From Cavenderia fasciculata (lineage: Eukaryota; Evosea; Eumycetozoa; Acytosteliales; Cavenderiaceae), in contig NW_004457729.1 of assembly GCF_000203815.1 (NCBI RefSeq), forward strand, positions 310,674 to 374,673: a DNA stretch of 64,000 bases, given 5' to 3'. Of this stretch, positions 34,501 through 48,200 are shown one piece after another. A program made the position numbers and the translations under genes. The notes beneath the pieces are model-generated. The model saw nothing but the letters and a program-made list of their open reading frames with translations. It ran no database searches and was not told the DNA's origin. Numbering within the stretch: position 1 is the first letter of the stretch; each line of letters opens with the position of its first letter.

Positions 34501-35310
34501 TTCATGTTTTGATAACACTTGTAACAGCACTATTGAATTATCTTTTAGTGGTGTTCCGTCTTCTTCTCCTCTTGCAACAATCTCCAATGTTGGTTCTAAA
34601 TCATTCCATTTACCTTAATAATAAAAATTAAAATAAAACAAACAAGTTAATATTAGTATTTAAATAATATTTACTCTCTCTCTCTTTTTTTTGTATTTTA
34701 TCTTACCTTCTGGTACTAAATAAGTTGCAAATGATTCAATGATACCAAACCAATGCTTTCTAAAGGTATCAGTTTGACGTTTATCAAGTATCTTGATTAA
34801 TTCACACCTGGCTGCATATAATATCTCTTCTGACAATTCCTCTATAAACTCTTGTCCTTCTTTAATCAATAATCTATCAAGTAATTTAACTGATTTCTCT
34901 ATAATCTTTTGTGTGGACGTAAAGTAAAAGTAAATAATAAAGAAAATGTTAGTCATCATGTGATCAATCTAAACTGTTCTACTATTCGATACTATTCTAC
35001 TACTAATACATAGACAGTAATCATTTATTTATATCTTTACATATAATATAATAATACATACAGTTGGGTAAGTACCATTTATAATTAAAAAGAGTAACCA
35101 TGATACTACTTTATTTTGATCTAAAGCATAGTCTTTAAACTCTTGTTTTGCTTTTGATTTTAAATTATAATCCTTTCCTCTTCTATTATTACTATTATTA
35201 TTGTTGTTGTTGTTATCTTTACTATTATCATTTTTCTTTTTTTGTTTTTCTTCATCTTCTTTTGCAAGTGTCACCACTAATGCTATAAAATCATCGTGTG
35301 GTTGCTCCAT
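31539..35310 (-). CDS. L10: importin-5-like import receptor, intact, longest copy
   Basis: Exons in transcript order: 35062-35310, 34707-34905, 33677-34613, 33243-33597 and 31539-33164, giving 1121 aa, phases 0, 1, 2, 0, all open. Exon 1: MEQPHDDFIALVVTLAKEDE, Asn-rich linker, SWLLFLIINGTYPT. Exon 2: IIEKSVKLLDRLLIKEG. Exon 3: GKWNDLEPTLE, VLSKHEFKKTKK, an additional segment DLSHEDLDKRRDALD, VEEWTESNSK, an acidic loop and LTADTGFDRLSDAFGESIVV. The last segment corresponds to the human importin-5 stretch SALDRMACGLGGKLVL. Exon 4: DENTRVRWASFQLL. Exon 5: SYALGMAAQIAKDRFAPF, ATENAISSIGRIVRYVPQVA, PKWLSTLP. It lacks lesions, keeps all HEAT units and has the fewest AT-driven substitutions by eye, so it is the best candidate for a functional, perhaps founding, copy. 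Role by family: RanGTP-regulated nuclear import of basic cargo such as ribosomal proteins and histones. Confidence 0.9.
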
Positions 35311-35446
35311 ACTATACTCGCGATAATAATACTATTACTGCTGCACTCTAACAATGAATAAAAAGAAGAAGAAGACTTTGTTTACATGTTTTGAGTGTTA
35401 TGCTAATGTGCTTGACAAACGTGTGCTCAGAGACGAGAGCTCCCTT

Positions 35447-36846
35447 CTAAGAAAATAAAAATATCTTTTGAAAAAGGAAAAAAAAACGAAGTATGGAGGG
35501 TACCCCAATTTGATTGGGCACACATTTTTTGATTTTGCTAATACTAGAGATAGCATTCTTTGTGACTGTTTCGTTGATCTCTGACAATGCATGTGGTGAA
35601 GAGACCATGGTTTCCAAAGCCGTTAAAACATCGATGACCCAAGGTGAGAAGCTATCCTTGGCAACTTGTGCTGCCATTACAAGAGCGTTTGAAGCAAATA
35701 ATCGAATATTTGCATCATTATTAAGGTTAAGACAATCGATTATAGTTGGTATGATTCGTGGGAATGTGCTGATGGCAATCTCTCCGCCATGTTCACAATA
35801 ATGAGTCATAAGAGTATTGACTTTACTTGGGTTACCTCTTGATTGTCAGCCAACTTTAGACAAGATCTATCCAATAGATCAGAGGAGGGGATGAGTGGTA
35901 TCGAGAATGCTCCATTTCTCTGAACCATCATATCAATCAAAAGATAGAGGTCGGAAAACCCGCTGTTGATTGCATTTCTTATTTCATTGGGGGTAGGATC
36001 GACAAATACATCTTCGTCATCCACTATCTGTTCTTCGATTGTTGTTTACAATTTTGTTTATCAACTTTTCATCAGCAATGATATCCATTTCTCCCAGCAT
36101 TGACAATAGTATAGGAAATGATGATCTAAATTGCTCTTCAGTCTATTGGCCAATACTTCCATTCGAATTAATCATCTCTATCATCCTCTTGGCAAACATC
36201 ACTTTTTTTCTGTTTTAAAGTCATACTTTGATAATACTTGTATCAATGCTCTTGTATTATCTAGTAATGGTAACCCTTCTACTCCTCCTTTTACAATGTC
36301 TTCTAATGATTGTTCTAATTCATCCCAAAGACCTAAATACACAAATAAAACATAAACACATAATAAAACATACCTCTAGGTGCTAAATACATTGCAAATG
36401 ATTCAATGATATTAAATAAATGTTGTCTAAAAGTATTTGAAAGAGTTGAATCGAGTAACTTAATTGTTTCAACCTTGGCTGTATTAATGATTGTATCTGA
36501 TAAATAACCTATATAATCTTCTCGTTGTTTAATCAATAATCTATCAAGTAACTTTACTGCTTTATCTTTAATCTTGTTAAAAGTAAAGAGATAAATATTT
36601 AATGATAGTTGATCACATGATGCCGTATTAATAAACACATACAAATGTAAAAGTACCCTTTACCATTAAAAAGAGTAACCATGATACTGCCCTACTAGGA
36701 TCATCTAAAGTATACTTTTTGAATAGTTGTTTTGTGTTTGAATAATACTTGTAGCTGTTTCTATCTTGATGATGATTTTCTCTTTTCTCTTCTTCTCTTG
36801 CTAAAATAACAACCGTCTTTATAAATTCTTCATCTGGTTCCATCAT
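35447..36846 (-). pseudogene. L11: importin-5-like pseudogene with large internal deletion
   Basis: Remaining parts in transcript order: E1 36643-36846 (MMEPDEEFIKTVVILAREEE), E2 36374-36572 (IKDKAVKLLDRLL to MYLAPRG) and the start of E3 from 36332 (GLWDELEQSLEDI, QVLSKYDFKTEKK). E3 is frameshifted after KTEKK, recovers a piece (EEQFRSSFPILLSMLGEMD), and then, near 36040, jumps straight into the middle of E5. The E5 part reads EEQIVDDEDVFVDPTP, MTHYCEHGGEIAISTFP and NALVMAAQVAKDSFSPW. The rest of E3, all of E4 and the first half of E5 are gone. The C-terminal part ends near 35510 after KKCVPNQIG. Many lesions; not functional. Confidence 0.82.
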
Positions 36847-37023
36847 ATACATGTATAAGAATACTATAGTATACAACTACAAATATATCTATATATTAAT
36901 TGAATACTACTAACACAAACTATATAATTCAAAAAAAGAGTGTGTGACGATAATCATTCTTTGCAATTAAAAAAAAAAAACTTTGAACTTATATATTATT
37001 TATTTTAAATTTAAATTAAATAC

Positions 37024-40000
37024 TTAAGTATCTGGCTCAAGAACATTCAAATTTGATATTTTGTCTCTTGTTTCTAATGGAATACTATTCCAATTTTCTT
37101 TTAATATATCTTCTTTGATATAATCCCAAGTTTGATAGAGTTGTTGTTTCTCTTCTGGTTGACAAGTATCCATATTCATATACCCAACGATTAATTGGTG
37201 TAGTCTTTCGACATGTTTGTATTGTTGATCTTTGCCTATACATTCGTTGGGATAGATACGAACAATAGCACAGAGATTAGAGATGGTAATGGGTCTCTGA
37301 TCCTTGTCTTCTATTGGAGGATGACCTAACCATTGTGGAATGATGATGACAAGGTTGCTGGCTGGAGTGTGTGGGACGTATCTGATGACTCTACCAAGAA
37401 TAGCAACGATTTGTTCCATATTCTCTTTATTATCAGGTGTAGTGTATGCATTTGGTGAGGATACAATGGCATGTAGAAAATGTAATGTGTCTATGACCCA
37501 TGGTGAGAATCTATCTTTGGCAAGTTGTGCAGCTTCACCAAGTGCAAGAGAAGCTGTTCGTTTTACTGAGATGCTTTGAAGTTCCAGACACTCGATAATG
37601 GGTTTTATAATAAGTGGGAAAGTATTGATGACACCTTCACCACCATACTTGCAATACTTTGCCAAAAAGTTGAGGAGAACTACCTTTATGATATCATCTT
37701 CACCATTGTCTCTCAACTTGTCACAAATCTTGTTTAAAAAGGTTGGTGTGATGAGTTGTGTCATGACAGATCCATTATGCTCTACCATAATAGAAATCAT
37801 CCCATAGATAGTGACAAGAGTGTATCCAGCGGTATCGATCAAATCTTGATCATCGTCTTCAGCAATGTCAATGTCACCGTTGACAATATCTTCTATCCAT
37901 TTCTCCATCCTGTTGAATGCATCCAAAGTAGACTGTACTTGTTCAAATGTCATTGCATCTTTACCCATTGCATTGATGAGAAATGTTGACAGGGTGATAC
38001 GGATCACTGCCACACGAAGGTCAGTCTCTTGATGACACAATCCAATTTCATAAATATGACCAAACATCTCTCGTGTCTTGTCGCTCCGTTCACCATACTG
38101 TAACTTGAATAATTGAAGACATGCAGGTAAGCAGGCAAGTGATTGTATTCTAATTTTAGCAATCAGAGGGTTAACTGTCAACTTGCAAAGGGGATCGACC
38201 AAGCTATGTACAAATGGTGCCAACGGGTCATACACTGTACCATCTGTCGCTAATGACATTCTATTGGACAGGATCTTTAGTGTTGACATTATCTTTGTGA
38301 TTTCTTGTGGTGATGATAAAGTTATATCATCTACTTGATTGGGTAATGGTGCCTCTAATATTTTAATGACCATCTTTACAATCATTGGTAAATATATTTC
38401 AAAAGACTTGCCAAATGTCTTCATCAATAAATCAGATGTTCTAACTACTTGGACGGTTAGATCAAATGACTTTTCATTCTTTTTAACAAACTGCATAAAC
38501 TTGTGAAAATCTTTTAAAAATATCTTCTCCTCTACCACTGCACAGCATATTGCAAACGCCTTGATTGCTCGACTACGTAATAATCTAGATTCTTTTGTTC
38601 CATTATGTCTCTCCAATAATTTAAATATAATTGGTATAAATCTTGGATAATACTAAATACAACAAATAAAATATTAATATAAAATATGATTATTAATAAT
38701 AGTAAATGAACTTTTTAACATACAGGTATAAATTCATGACAAACTTTTTGTATAACAGACATTAATGATACAAATGCACTTTCAACTACATATAATTTTG
38801 GTGATTGAAGTAATATTTCTATTGAATTGAATAATCCATCTAAAATACTATCTTCAACAATATTATCATCATTGTTTAATAGTTCCATCATTGTGTGAAT
38901 TAACATACAACAACAATTTTGGATACGTTGATTGGGATCACAAATTGATTTCCTAATCACTTTAAATATTTTTCCACTTGATTCTATAATCAGTTCATTA
39001 AAATCAACAGTCAATTGAATTAAAAATTGAAATGATGCCCATCTAACTCTAATATTTTCATCATCTGTACATTTTAATACTAATCTAAAAACAAATATAA
39101 ATAAATATTAAAACTGTTAATATTAATCAATTTTCTTTCTAAATTTATATTATTATATAGTTTGTACAAACTTTAAAATAGTTGAAAATTGTTGTCTTAT
39201 ACGACTTGGAATATGGTTTGTACATTTTGATAAACTAATCATTGCTGCGTATCTATCTTTCCATTGTTGAGAAGTTGATAAGATGTTGAATTGGTTAAAG
39301 ATGTGCCCACTGATACGTTGACTAAACAAATGAGCAAATTTTCCAAATAATGAGTATACTGGAGTGCTTGTCACTTCACTATCTTCATCATGTTCTTCTT
39401 CTTCTTGTTCTTGGATAAGGCTATCATGCAGCGCATCTTGTTCCTCTTGCTCTCCATCGTATGGAAATTTGAAAAAGTTATTGTCAATGTCAATCTTGCG
39501 ATTGCTCTCTGTCCATTCTTCCAATGATACATCCTTGACTTCACCAAGCCATTCATATAAATGAAAGACTATTCTCTCTAGATGACTATCTGTGAATTCA
39601 TTATTGTCATTCTCTGATACAACCATTAAAAAGGCAAATATCATTCTTTTTGTTTTAGTGGATGCAAATCTATTTTCACTGTCACGTGAGTGTCTGTCTA
39701 ATACATCGACCATCGAGTCAATGCTCTGTCCAATGATATCACCTATCCATGCATTTTCAATGTACATTTGCATCAATTGCTGTACTGCATACTCGATACG
39801 TATACCCGTAACACTTGTATTTGATTTTTTGAGTATCAAGAATAGATTGTCTGTAAAGGCATCTATGTCTTCATCATTTGGTTGTCCTAATCTATAATTC
39901 GAAATTGATTCAATGATACTAATCAAATGAGCTTTAAATGTATGTGTATGACCAAGATCTGTTGTCTTTGAATAATTGTTGATCAGTTCTTCTGTTTCAA

Positions 40001-40420
40001 ACTCTACTGCATCCAATATCGATTTTGATAATTCATTGATAAAATCATGATCTTCTTCTCCTTCCTCTACTTCTTTATATTCTCTTTCCAATAATCTATC
40101 AAGTAACTGTATTGCTTTATCTTTAATCTGTTTATAAATAGTCAATAACAAAAAAAGTATCAATTAAAACGTAAAATCTTTCTAATACATACTGTTGTAA
40201 AAGTACCCTTTACAATTAAATAGAGTAACCATGATACTACTTTATCTGGTTTATCTATAATATACTCTTTGTATTGTTGTTTTGATACTGATTTTAATCT
40301 ACTACTATTGTTGTTATTATCTGTATCTATAGTTATATCTCTATTCTTTTGTTGTTTCATCTGATTTTCTTTTGCAAGAGTTACAATCATCTCTATAAAT
40401 TCTTCATTTGGTTCTTCCAT
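37024..40420 (-). CDS. L12: importin-5-like import receptor, intact four-exon class
   Basis: Exons in transcript order: 40193-40420, 39172-40127, 38724-39084 and 37024-38652, giving 1057 aa. Start MEEPNEEFIEMIVTLAKENQ. Fused E2-E3 runs IKDKAIQLLDRLLEREYKEV to TSQQWKDRYAAMISLSK. E4 has DENIRVRWASFQFL. E5 has LALGEAAQLAKDRFSPW, GRVIRYVPHTPAS and PQWLGHPP. Length, exon layout, poly-Asn linker and acidic loop match plus-strand L7 throughout, so the two are sister copies in opposite orientation. Like L7 it lacks the WNEL-to-LSKYDF HEAT unit. The E3/E4 intron uses a GTTTGT donor, as in L3. A TAGTAGTAGTA tract lies just before the ATG. Expected role: import receptor. Confidence 0.87.
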
Positions 40421-41313
40421 GATATACTACTACTACAACTAAAACTAATACTATATGTACAAAAAATGAATACTGCAAACAAAAAAGGAAAATGAACTGC
40501 TCATCTTTGAAGAGCGTAAATAATTTGAGGAAATTAAAATTTAAATTAAATTAAATTTAACTCTGAGCATCCTGTGGAGTTTTTTGTTGAAGAGAATTTG
40601 GTTTTATAAGTAGATAGTAGGATGGATAGATCAATCTCGTCGATCTCTATCATTCTAAATAAAAAAATAGGATTTTATTAAAAAAAAGTAGTATGGAGAT
40701 TCTATGCGCTGAGAGAGGGAAAAAATTGGGTGTCTTGAGTTTATAAGCTTAGTCCAATTGATGCCATTCAAGTAAAAGAAAAATTCCTCTCAAGATTGGA
40801 CATGATCGATCGGTTGGTAGTTAAAATTGTGGGCAAAAAATAAAATAGAAATAGATAATTTTTTAAAAATGGTTGACACCATCATACTCGTCTCTTTGAT
40901 TACAGCCACTCTGTATCACCGTGTTGAACTGAAAGGTTTATCAATTCGTGTACAGTAGACTCGATCCCTCTGAAACACTCGAATCTGATATTGAAAGCAT
41001 ATCTAACATTTGAGTGACCAATATTGGACCATATTCTGAATCTTCTTCTTCTTGATCAAATTCTTCTTCATCTTCATAATCTTCATCTTCATCTTCACTT
41101 TGACCTTGATCCTCTTGATATAAATCAATTGATTGTATACTATGAGATCAAAGTATCAGATATCAAGACTATCATCATTGAGCATCTTTGTTTAGTATAA
41201 GAAGAGCTAGCAATCTGTCAAAATGAGGGGTTTGTCAAAAAAGGATCATTCTCTTCATTTGTCAACACGTTGTTATCAATCCTTGGAAAGAGATCAGATG
41301 GTAAAACTATTTC
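40421..41313. other. Longest gene-free stretch in the array; possible relic
   Basis: About 890 bp between the L12 start and the L13 fragment with no long open frame. The minus strand at about 40960-41120 reads as an acidic segment (EDEDEDYEDEEEFDQEEEDS), like the acidic loops of array exons 3 and 5, but it is flanked by sequence I cannot align. It may be a heavily decayed array member or unrelated. No RNA gene or transposon signature is visible. Confidence 0.35.
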
Positions 41314-41646
41314 AACTGTACTGATTTCTCTTTAATCTTGTTTATAATAGTAATAGTAGTATTTTAGTAAATGTACAAAATGAATCATACAAATATATAA
41401 TATATACATACAGTTGGGTAAGTACCGTGCACGATTAAAAAGAGTAACCATGATACCTCTTGTTCAGGTTTAGATACAATATACTCTTTGTATTGTTGTT
41501 TTGATGTTGATTTTAATCGAATACTATTGTTTGCTACTTGTTTATTATTTACTCTCTTTATTCTGCAGCTGATCTTCTTCTTCTTCTTCTTCTTCTTTTG
41601 TTAAAGATACAATTATCTCTATAAATTCATCGTGTGGTTGCTCCAT
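41314..41646 (-). pseudogene. L13: importin-5-like exon 1 and stub of exon 2
   Basis: E1 is 41412-41646: MEQPHDEFIEIIVSLTKEEE, a Glu tract, then a frame change in the linker (stop after NKESK, resuming at SIRLKSTSKQQYKEY) to SWLLFLIVHGTYPT and a normal GTATGT donor. The exon is 1 instead of 0 modulo 3, confirming the shift. An acceptor at 41337-41338 and the codons IKEKSVQL follow, after which similarity stops. The remainder of the gene is missing. Confidence 0.75.
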
Positions 41647-41792
41647 CATAATACTTCTATAGAACTGCTATAGATATACAAATAAATCATATACATATAT
41701 AGTAACTTCATTTAATAGAGAATAAGTGTAACAACATATATTTAATGGGTGACCATCCCACCCTTTTTTTCAATTTTATTTTTTTTGGAAGT

Positions 41793-44700
41793 TCAATTTT
41801 TTGGGAAGAGTACTTTTAATATTGATAGAGTACCCTTTGCATCTTCCGGAATCTTATCCCAATTCTCTTCAGATATATCTTTGATAAATAACCATGTTTG
41901 TAAGAGTAATTGTCTTTGTTCTTCTTGTAGTTGTTTTTTGGAGGTATCCAAATAACGAGTGATGATTTGCAGTACCTTGTCAACATGTTGGTATTGTTCA
42001 CCCAAGATTAGATTTGTATAGAGACGAATAATGACGCAAAGATTATCAATGATAACTATTTTCTCATTATTGTCATCTACAAAATGATTATCTAACCATT
42101 TTGGAATAATGTTGGTGAGGAGTTGATTGGCCAATGCGCATTTTGGATGGGGTACATATCTAATGAATTTGCCAATATTCGATACTTCATGATCTCTATC
42201 ATCCGCTGAGAATGATGTAGCAGATATAATGGTATCAAAAACCTGTAACACCTCCATGAAATAGGGTGAGAATCTATCCTTGGAAGCTTGTGCTGCAGCT
42301 CCAAGTGCCATACAAGTTCTTTGTCTCTCTTTAGGATAGGAAAGTTGAGCCGAGCATTTGATCAAGAGTGGTATGATCTGTGGATAAGAGTTGATGGCAG
42401 ACTCACCACCAAAATTGCAGAAAGTCAATAAAAAGTTAACATAGATAATCTTGATGGGAATGTGACCTTCATCACCCTCAATATTCTTGCAAATCATGTC
42501 CAAACAATTTGATAATTAGAGGTGACGCAATGGTTGAATTTCTTGCGACCAATTCCCCCATAAGCTCGTAAATGTGGATCGCAGCATAGGCAACATTACC
42601 CATCTGATTCTCTGGGAATTGGTCACCAGATGCGATATCATCTATCCATTTCTCCATCCTTTTAAATGTGTCAAGTGTTGAGTGTACTTGATCAATCGTC
42701 ATTGTGTCACGTCCCATCGATTTGATGAGGTTGGCAGACATCTCGATTCGTGCCATTGCAACCTTGATGTCAGAATCGGGATGACACAATATCGATCCGT
42801 ATATCTTGTCAAATATTTCGAGTGTCTCTTTGCTACGTTCACCAAAATAAAGATTGGCAAGTTTAATACATGCAGGCAAACAACCAAGAGATTCAGTTGC
42901 AAAGAATGTATTATTATTTGCCAATTTGCGTAATGGATTGATAAAGCTGTGAACAAATGGAGCTATCGGTACATATGGTCCATGGATCAGTGACACCATA
43001 ATACTTTTCAAAATCTCGAGTGTAGATTTTATTCTACTGGAATCTTGGTCTGATGATGATCCATTCATTTCGTCTCCTGTTGGTGTCTCGAGTACGTTAA
43101 CAATCATCTTGGCAATCATTGGTAAATAGATTTCATTTGGAAATGAATCACAAATTTGTTTCACAAGCAATAAACTTGCAGCTCTTAAAACTTCGACCAA
43201 ATCAAACGACCTTTGATTACGTCCGACCAACACCATAAACTTGTATAAATATTTTGAATACATCTTTTTGTCTACCGTCACTTTGCTACACGTTGAAAAT
43301 GCCTTGATTACACGACTACATAATGCTCTTGATTCTTTTGTTGTATGATGTTTTTCCAAAAATCTAAATAGTATTGGTATAAATCTTTGCGAGTACTAGA
43401 AATAATTAATAATAATTAATAATTATATTTAGAATCTAAATAATTATTCAATTTGAAAGAGATTGACATACAGGCATAAATTTCTCTTGAACTTTGTCAA
43501 AGACTGATAATAATGATACCAATGAACTTTCAACGATTTCTAAATTTGGTGATTGAAGTAATATTTCAAATGAATCACATAATGTATCCAAAATGGGACT
43601 TTCAAGTACAATGTTACTGTTGGTAATTGTTTCCATCATTTTTTCAATCAAATGGCAACAACAACCTTGAATAAGTTCATTTGTGTCACGACGAATTGAT
43701 TTGACCATCGCTTGAAATATTTCTTGTCTTGATTTAACCATCAACTTTCTATGTATATATTCAATAGTCAATTGAATTAAACATTGTAACGATGCCCATC
43801 TAACTCTAATATCTTCATCATCATTAACTAATTTTAATGCTGACCTAAACAATAGAAATTAATATTAATATTTTAATTAATAAATATTATTTTACAATAA
43901 TTATTAACATACTTTAAAATATAATCAAATTGTTGGTTGTTGTTGTTGTTATTGGTATGGTTTATTTGATGAGGAATTAATTGAAAAGAATGTGATAAAG
44001 TCGTAATTGATGTATATCTATCTTTCCATGATTGAGAGTTTGAAAAGATGTTGAATTGATTGAAAATGTGCTTTTCCAATGCACCACGCATACTAAATAA
44101 TTGTGTAAAGCATTGAAATTTTTTATAACGTTTATCTTCCGTCGTCATGTCACTCTCTGTCCACTCTTCCAATGATACATCCTTTACCTCTTCAGCAAGC
44201 CAAATGTACAAATGAGAGATAATACTCTCAATATGATTGTCTGTAAAATCTGCTGATTGCAACTTTCCCATGACCATGAAACTGTCAATAAATCTTTCTT
44301 TGATATTTCTGTCTGCGAATCCATTATCGCGATGCTTGTCCAACACTCCAACAAATGTATCGATTATCTTTTGTTTGATTTCTTTTGTCAAAGATGGTTT
44401 TTGCGAGTAAGCAGCCATTATTTGTGATACAATGTAATAGATACGTGTTCCTGAAACTCGCATCTATTTTTGATAGATTTAATAAAAGTTTGGGTAGTTG
44501 TGATGAATCTACAAAGATGACTTCTTCTCCTTCTTTTGCTGATTCATCATCATCATATGATGATTCATAATCATCGTCTTGATCATCATCTTCTATATTA
44601 GCTTGATCTGCTTGAAAGTTTAAAATTGATTGTTCAATACCAATTAAACTAGATTTAAAGTCACCATCTTGAAGACGATGACTTTTATCATCGAGTATCT

Positions 44701-45095
44701 TTTGTACTTCAAATACTGCTGCATCCAATACAGGTTGTGATATCTCTTTTAAATACTCTTCTCCTTCTTTTTCTAATAATTTATCTAGTAACTGTGCTGA
44801 TTTCTCTTTAATCTATAGATATATTGTCAAAGTCAATAATGATGACGATCATCAGTAATATTATTACATATATAATACATACAGATGGATAATCACCCTT
44901 TACAATGAAATAGAGTAACCAAGATACTACTTTAGAAGGACAATCGATGGCATAGTCTTTAAATTGTTGTTTTGTGTTTGATTTTAATTTAAAGTCTATA
45001 TCAATACTATGATCACCATTCAGTCTCTTTTGTTGTTCTACTTTTGCTAAAACTACAACGATCTCTATAAATTCATCATCTTCTGGTTGCTCCAT
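41793..45095 (-). pseudogene. L14: importin-5-like, four-exon class, two frame lesions
   Basis: Exons in transcript order: 44883-45095, 43913-44812, 43472-43844 and 41793-43395. E1 MEQPEDDEFIEIVVVLAKVE. Fused E2-E3 starts IKEKSAQLLDKLLEKEG and shifts frame near 44458, where LSKIDAS should continue with VSGTRIYYIVSQ. E4 is open (DEDIRVRWASLQCL). E5 shifts by one base near 42510, after STIASPLII, and resumes at LDMICKNIEGDE. Both exon lengths agree with the shifts. The C-terminal half is otherwise typical (ALGAAAQASKDRFSPY, GKFIRYVPHP, PKWLDNHF). Probably a recent pseudogene. Confidence 0.73.
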
Positions 45096-45290
45096 ACTAA
45101 TGATGAGCAAGATATATACTAATACTACTCTACTATTATTATCTCAATGAATTAAAATAGCCCTTCAAGCACAAACTCTCAGTGATGTTCAAAAAAAAAA
45201 AAAATTAATATAATAATTGAGGTTCAGATAAAAATTTATTGCCCGAACTTCGTTCAAAGTTAACTCATACAAGTAAAAAAGATTGGGAGT

Positions 45291-48200
45291 TCATTCTTTA
45301 TTCATTTTAAATTTAACTCGTACTTTTCTAAGGGATAACAAAGAGCCCATTCGAATGTTGTAAATTTGATAGTACTTTTCTTGTATTTTCCGGTACTTGA
45401 TCCCAATTCGCTTCAAATATATCTTTGATAAATACCCATGTTTGGATGAGTTGTTGTTTTTGTTGTTTTTTAGCATATTGTTGGCAATTATTAATGTAGT
45501 GATCGATGATTTGGCAACATGTTGGTACTGTTGACCGAGACATTCTTTGGGGTAGAGACGTATAATAGTACAAAGGGTATCATTTAAAATGATTCGCCCT
45601 CTCTTGGAAGATGCTAAAAGATGATCTAACCATTTTGGAATGATGACATTGGCATTGTTGATCTGTGGTACATATCTGATGATTTTACAGATACTAGAAA
45701 GAGCATAATCCGTTGCAGCTATGTTTTCCAGAGAGAATGCAGGAGGAGAAGAGATCATAGTGTCCAAGACATGGAATGTTTGAGTTACCCAAGGTGAGAA
45801 CCTTTCCTTGGCAGCTTGTGCTGCTGCTCCTAGTGCAATAGAAGCACCCTGTCTTGCTTTGGCATCTGATAGTTTTAAACACTCTATCATGAGTGGTACG
45901 ATATGTGGGAATGCATTGATAGCAACATCACCTCCATATGTACAAAAACTGGAGAAAAAGCTGAGTATGGCAGCCTTGATCATTAATTCACCGCCACCTT
46001 CGAGTTTTTGACAGAACCCCTCCAAGAGTTCAGAGGTGATGAGTGGTACTGCCACTGGACCATTAAACTTGACCATTTCTTCAATCAAACCATAAAGGTT
46101 GAGCAACACGTAGGCTTCATGATTGATCATATTAAAATCTGGTTGGTCACCAATATGATCAACCAATATCGATTGCTCCACTCTTTTAAATGTGTCTATT
46201 ACAGATTGCACTTGTGTGCTGGTCATTGCGTCATCTCCTATGGCTGAGATGAGGAACGATCCCGTAGATACACGCAATAGAGTGATATGAATATCTGATT
46301 CGGGATGAAACACAACTGCATCGAGTATCTTGCCAAATACCTCGAGTGTTTTTTCACTGCGGTTACCGAAATGATGCATGGTCAGTGCCAGGCATGGAGT
46401 GACACAGGGTAGTGATTGAGAACGCAAATTGGTGTTGAATGGATGTGTAACCAAGTTGCAAAGTGGGTCGACAATGCTTTGCACAAGTGGCGCCAATGGT
46501 GCATAAAGTCTGTTATGGTCATCCTCCAACAAAAAACCAGACAATATCTTTAGTCCTGCTAGTATTCTATAATAGTTGTCCACAAAAGTTTGAGTAATAT
46601 CTTCGGGTCGTCTGGGTATTGGTGCCTTTAGAACCTTTACAATCATCCTAATGATCATTGGTAAAAAAATATTAAATGGTTTATCAGCATTTAGTATCAA
46701 ATCCTTTGATACACCAAGTACATCTAAATTCAAATCAAATGTCTTCTTTCCAAATGCCTTGATTACTCGACTACGTAATAATCTAGATTCTCTTGTTCCA
46801 TTATGTTTTTCCAATAATCCAAATAATATTGGTACAAATCTTTTATAATACTATAAAAAATAAATGATTAATTATTATTATTTTATATTATTATTATTAT
46901 ATATTTTTGTACATACAGGTTTAAATTTTAATTTGATTGATCCTACAAGTGATATTAATGAATGTAATACAATTTCAACTAAATATATTTTTGATAATCC
47001 AACAAGTAGTTTTTGAATCCAATTAATTATTCTATCCAAAACATTGTCATCATTCATGTGATTGGTTAATGCATCCATCATTGTTTTAATTAATACACAA
47101 CAACTACTTTGAATAGATTCATTTGGATCTTGAATTGATTTGTCTATTACTTTGAATATTTCATCTCTTGGTGGAATAGATAATCCTTCAAATTGAACCA
47201 TTAAGTCATCATAGTCAACAGATAATTGAATTGAACTAACTAATTCAACTAAACATTGTAATGATGCCCATCTAACTCTCACATTTTCATCATTAAAACA
47301 ATTTAGTACTGACCTATTAGAAAATAATAAAACAAATATTAATTAATTTGTTGTATATTTGTTTGTGTTTAAAAATATATAATATTTGTTACCTTAAAAT
47401 AAAAATAAATTGTTGTCTAACAGTTTTGGAAATGTGTGTACAAGAATTGGTTAGACTCAACATAACTGCATATTTATCTTGCCATGATGAAGTGTTTAGC
47501 AAGATACCTAGAATGAGTCTTTCAGAATGTTGTCCAAACGCTTTTGAGAATAGTTTAAATGCAGCTTGAGCAGTATAACCTGTCACTTTTACATCATTAT
47601 CGTCAGGTTTGTCCATAGATTGCTCCTCTTCTGTTGGTAGATTGTCATAGTCTCTCTCTTCAACATAAATATTTCTGAAATATGCACCGCTCTTGTCAAA
47701 TTTCTTATTGCTCTTTGTCCACTCTTCCAACGATACATCCTCATTTACTTGAGTCAACCACCGGTACAAATGATAAAAGATTCTCTCTACATGACTATCT
47801 GTATACATGATTTGAAATTTCTTGACCCATAGAAACAGACATTCAAATACCATACTTTTGGCATTAAAGTCTTTTTCGCTATGTCTGTCCAACACATTTA
47901 TCAAGGTGTCAATACCTTGTAGAACGACAGGTGTCAGCCAAGATGGATAATCCATTGACATTCCTATCAGATGAGATACCCTTCTCTCGATAGAGTTACG
48001 ATATGGAATAGAATATCCATCAGACTTTGAGAGTGTCAATAACAACTTGGTGAATATTATCTTTTCTTTTCCATCATATACAACTTCTTCTTCTTCTTCT
48101 TCCTGTTCATAATAGTCATCCTGTTCATTATCATCTTCTTCATTATTATTATTATTATCTTCTTCTTCATCTACTTTTTTCTCATAAATTGAAAGTGATT

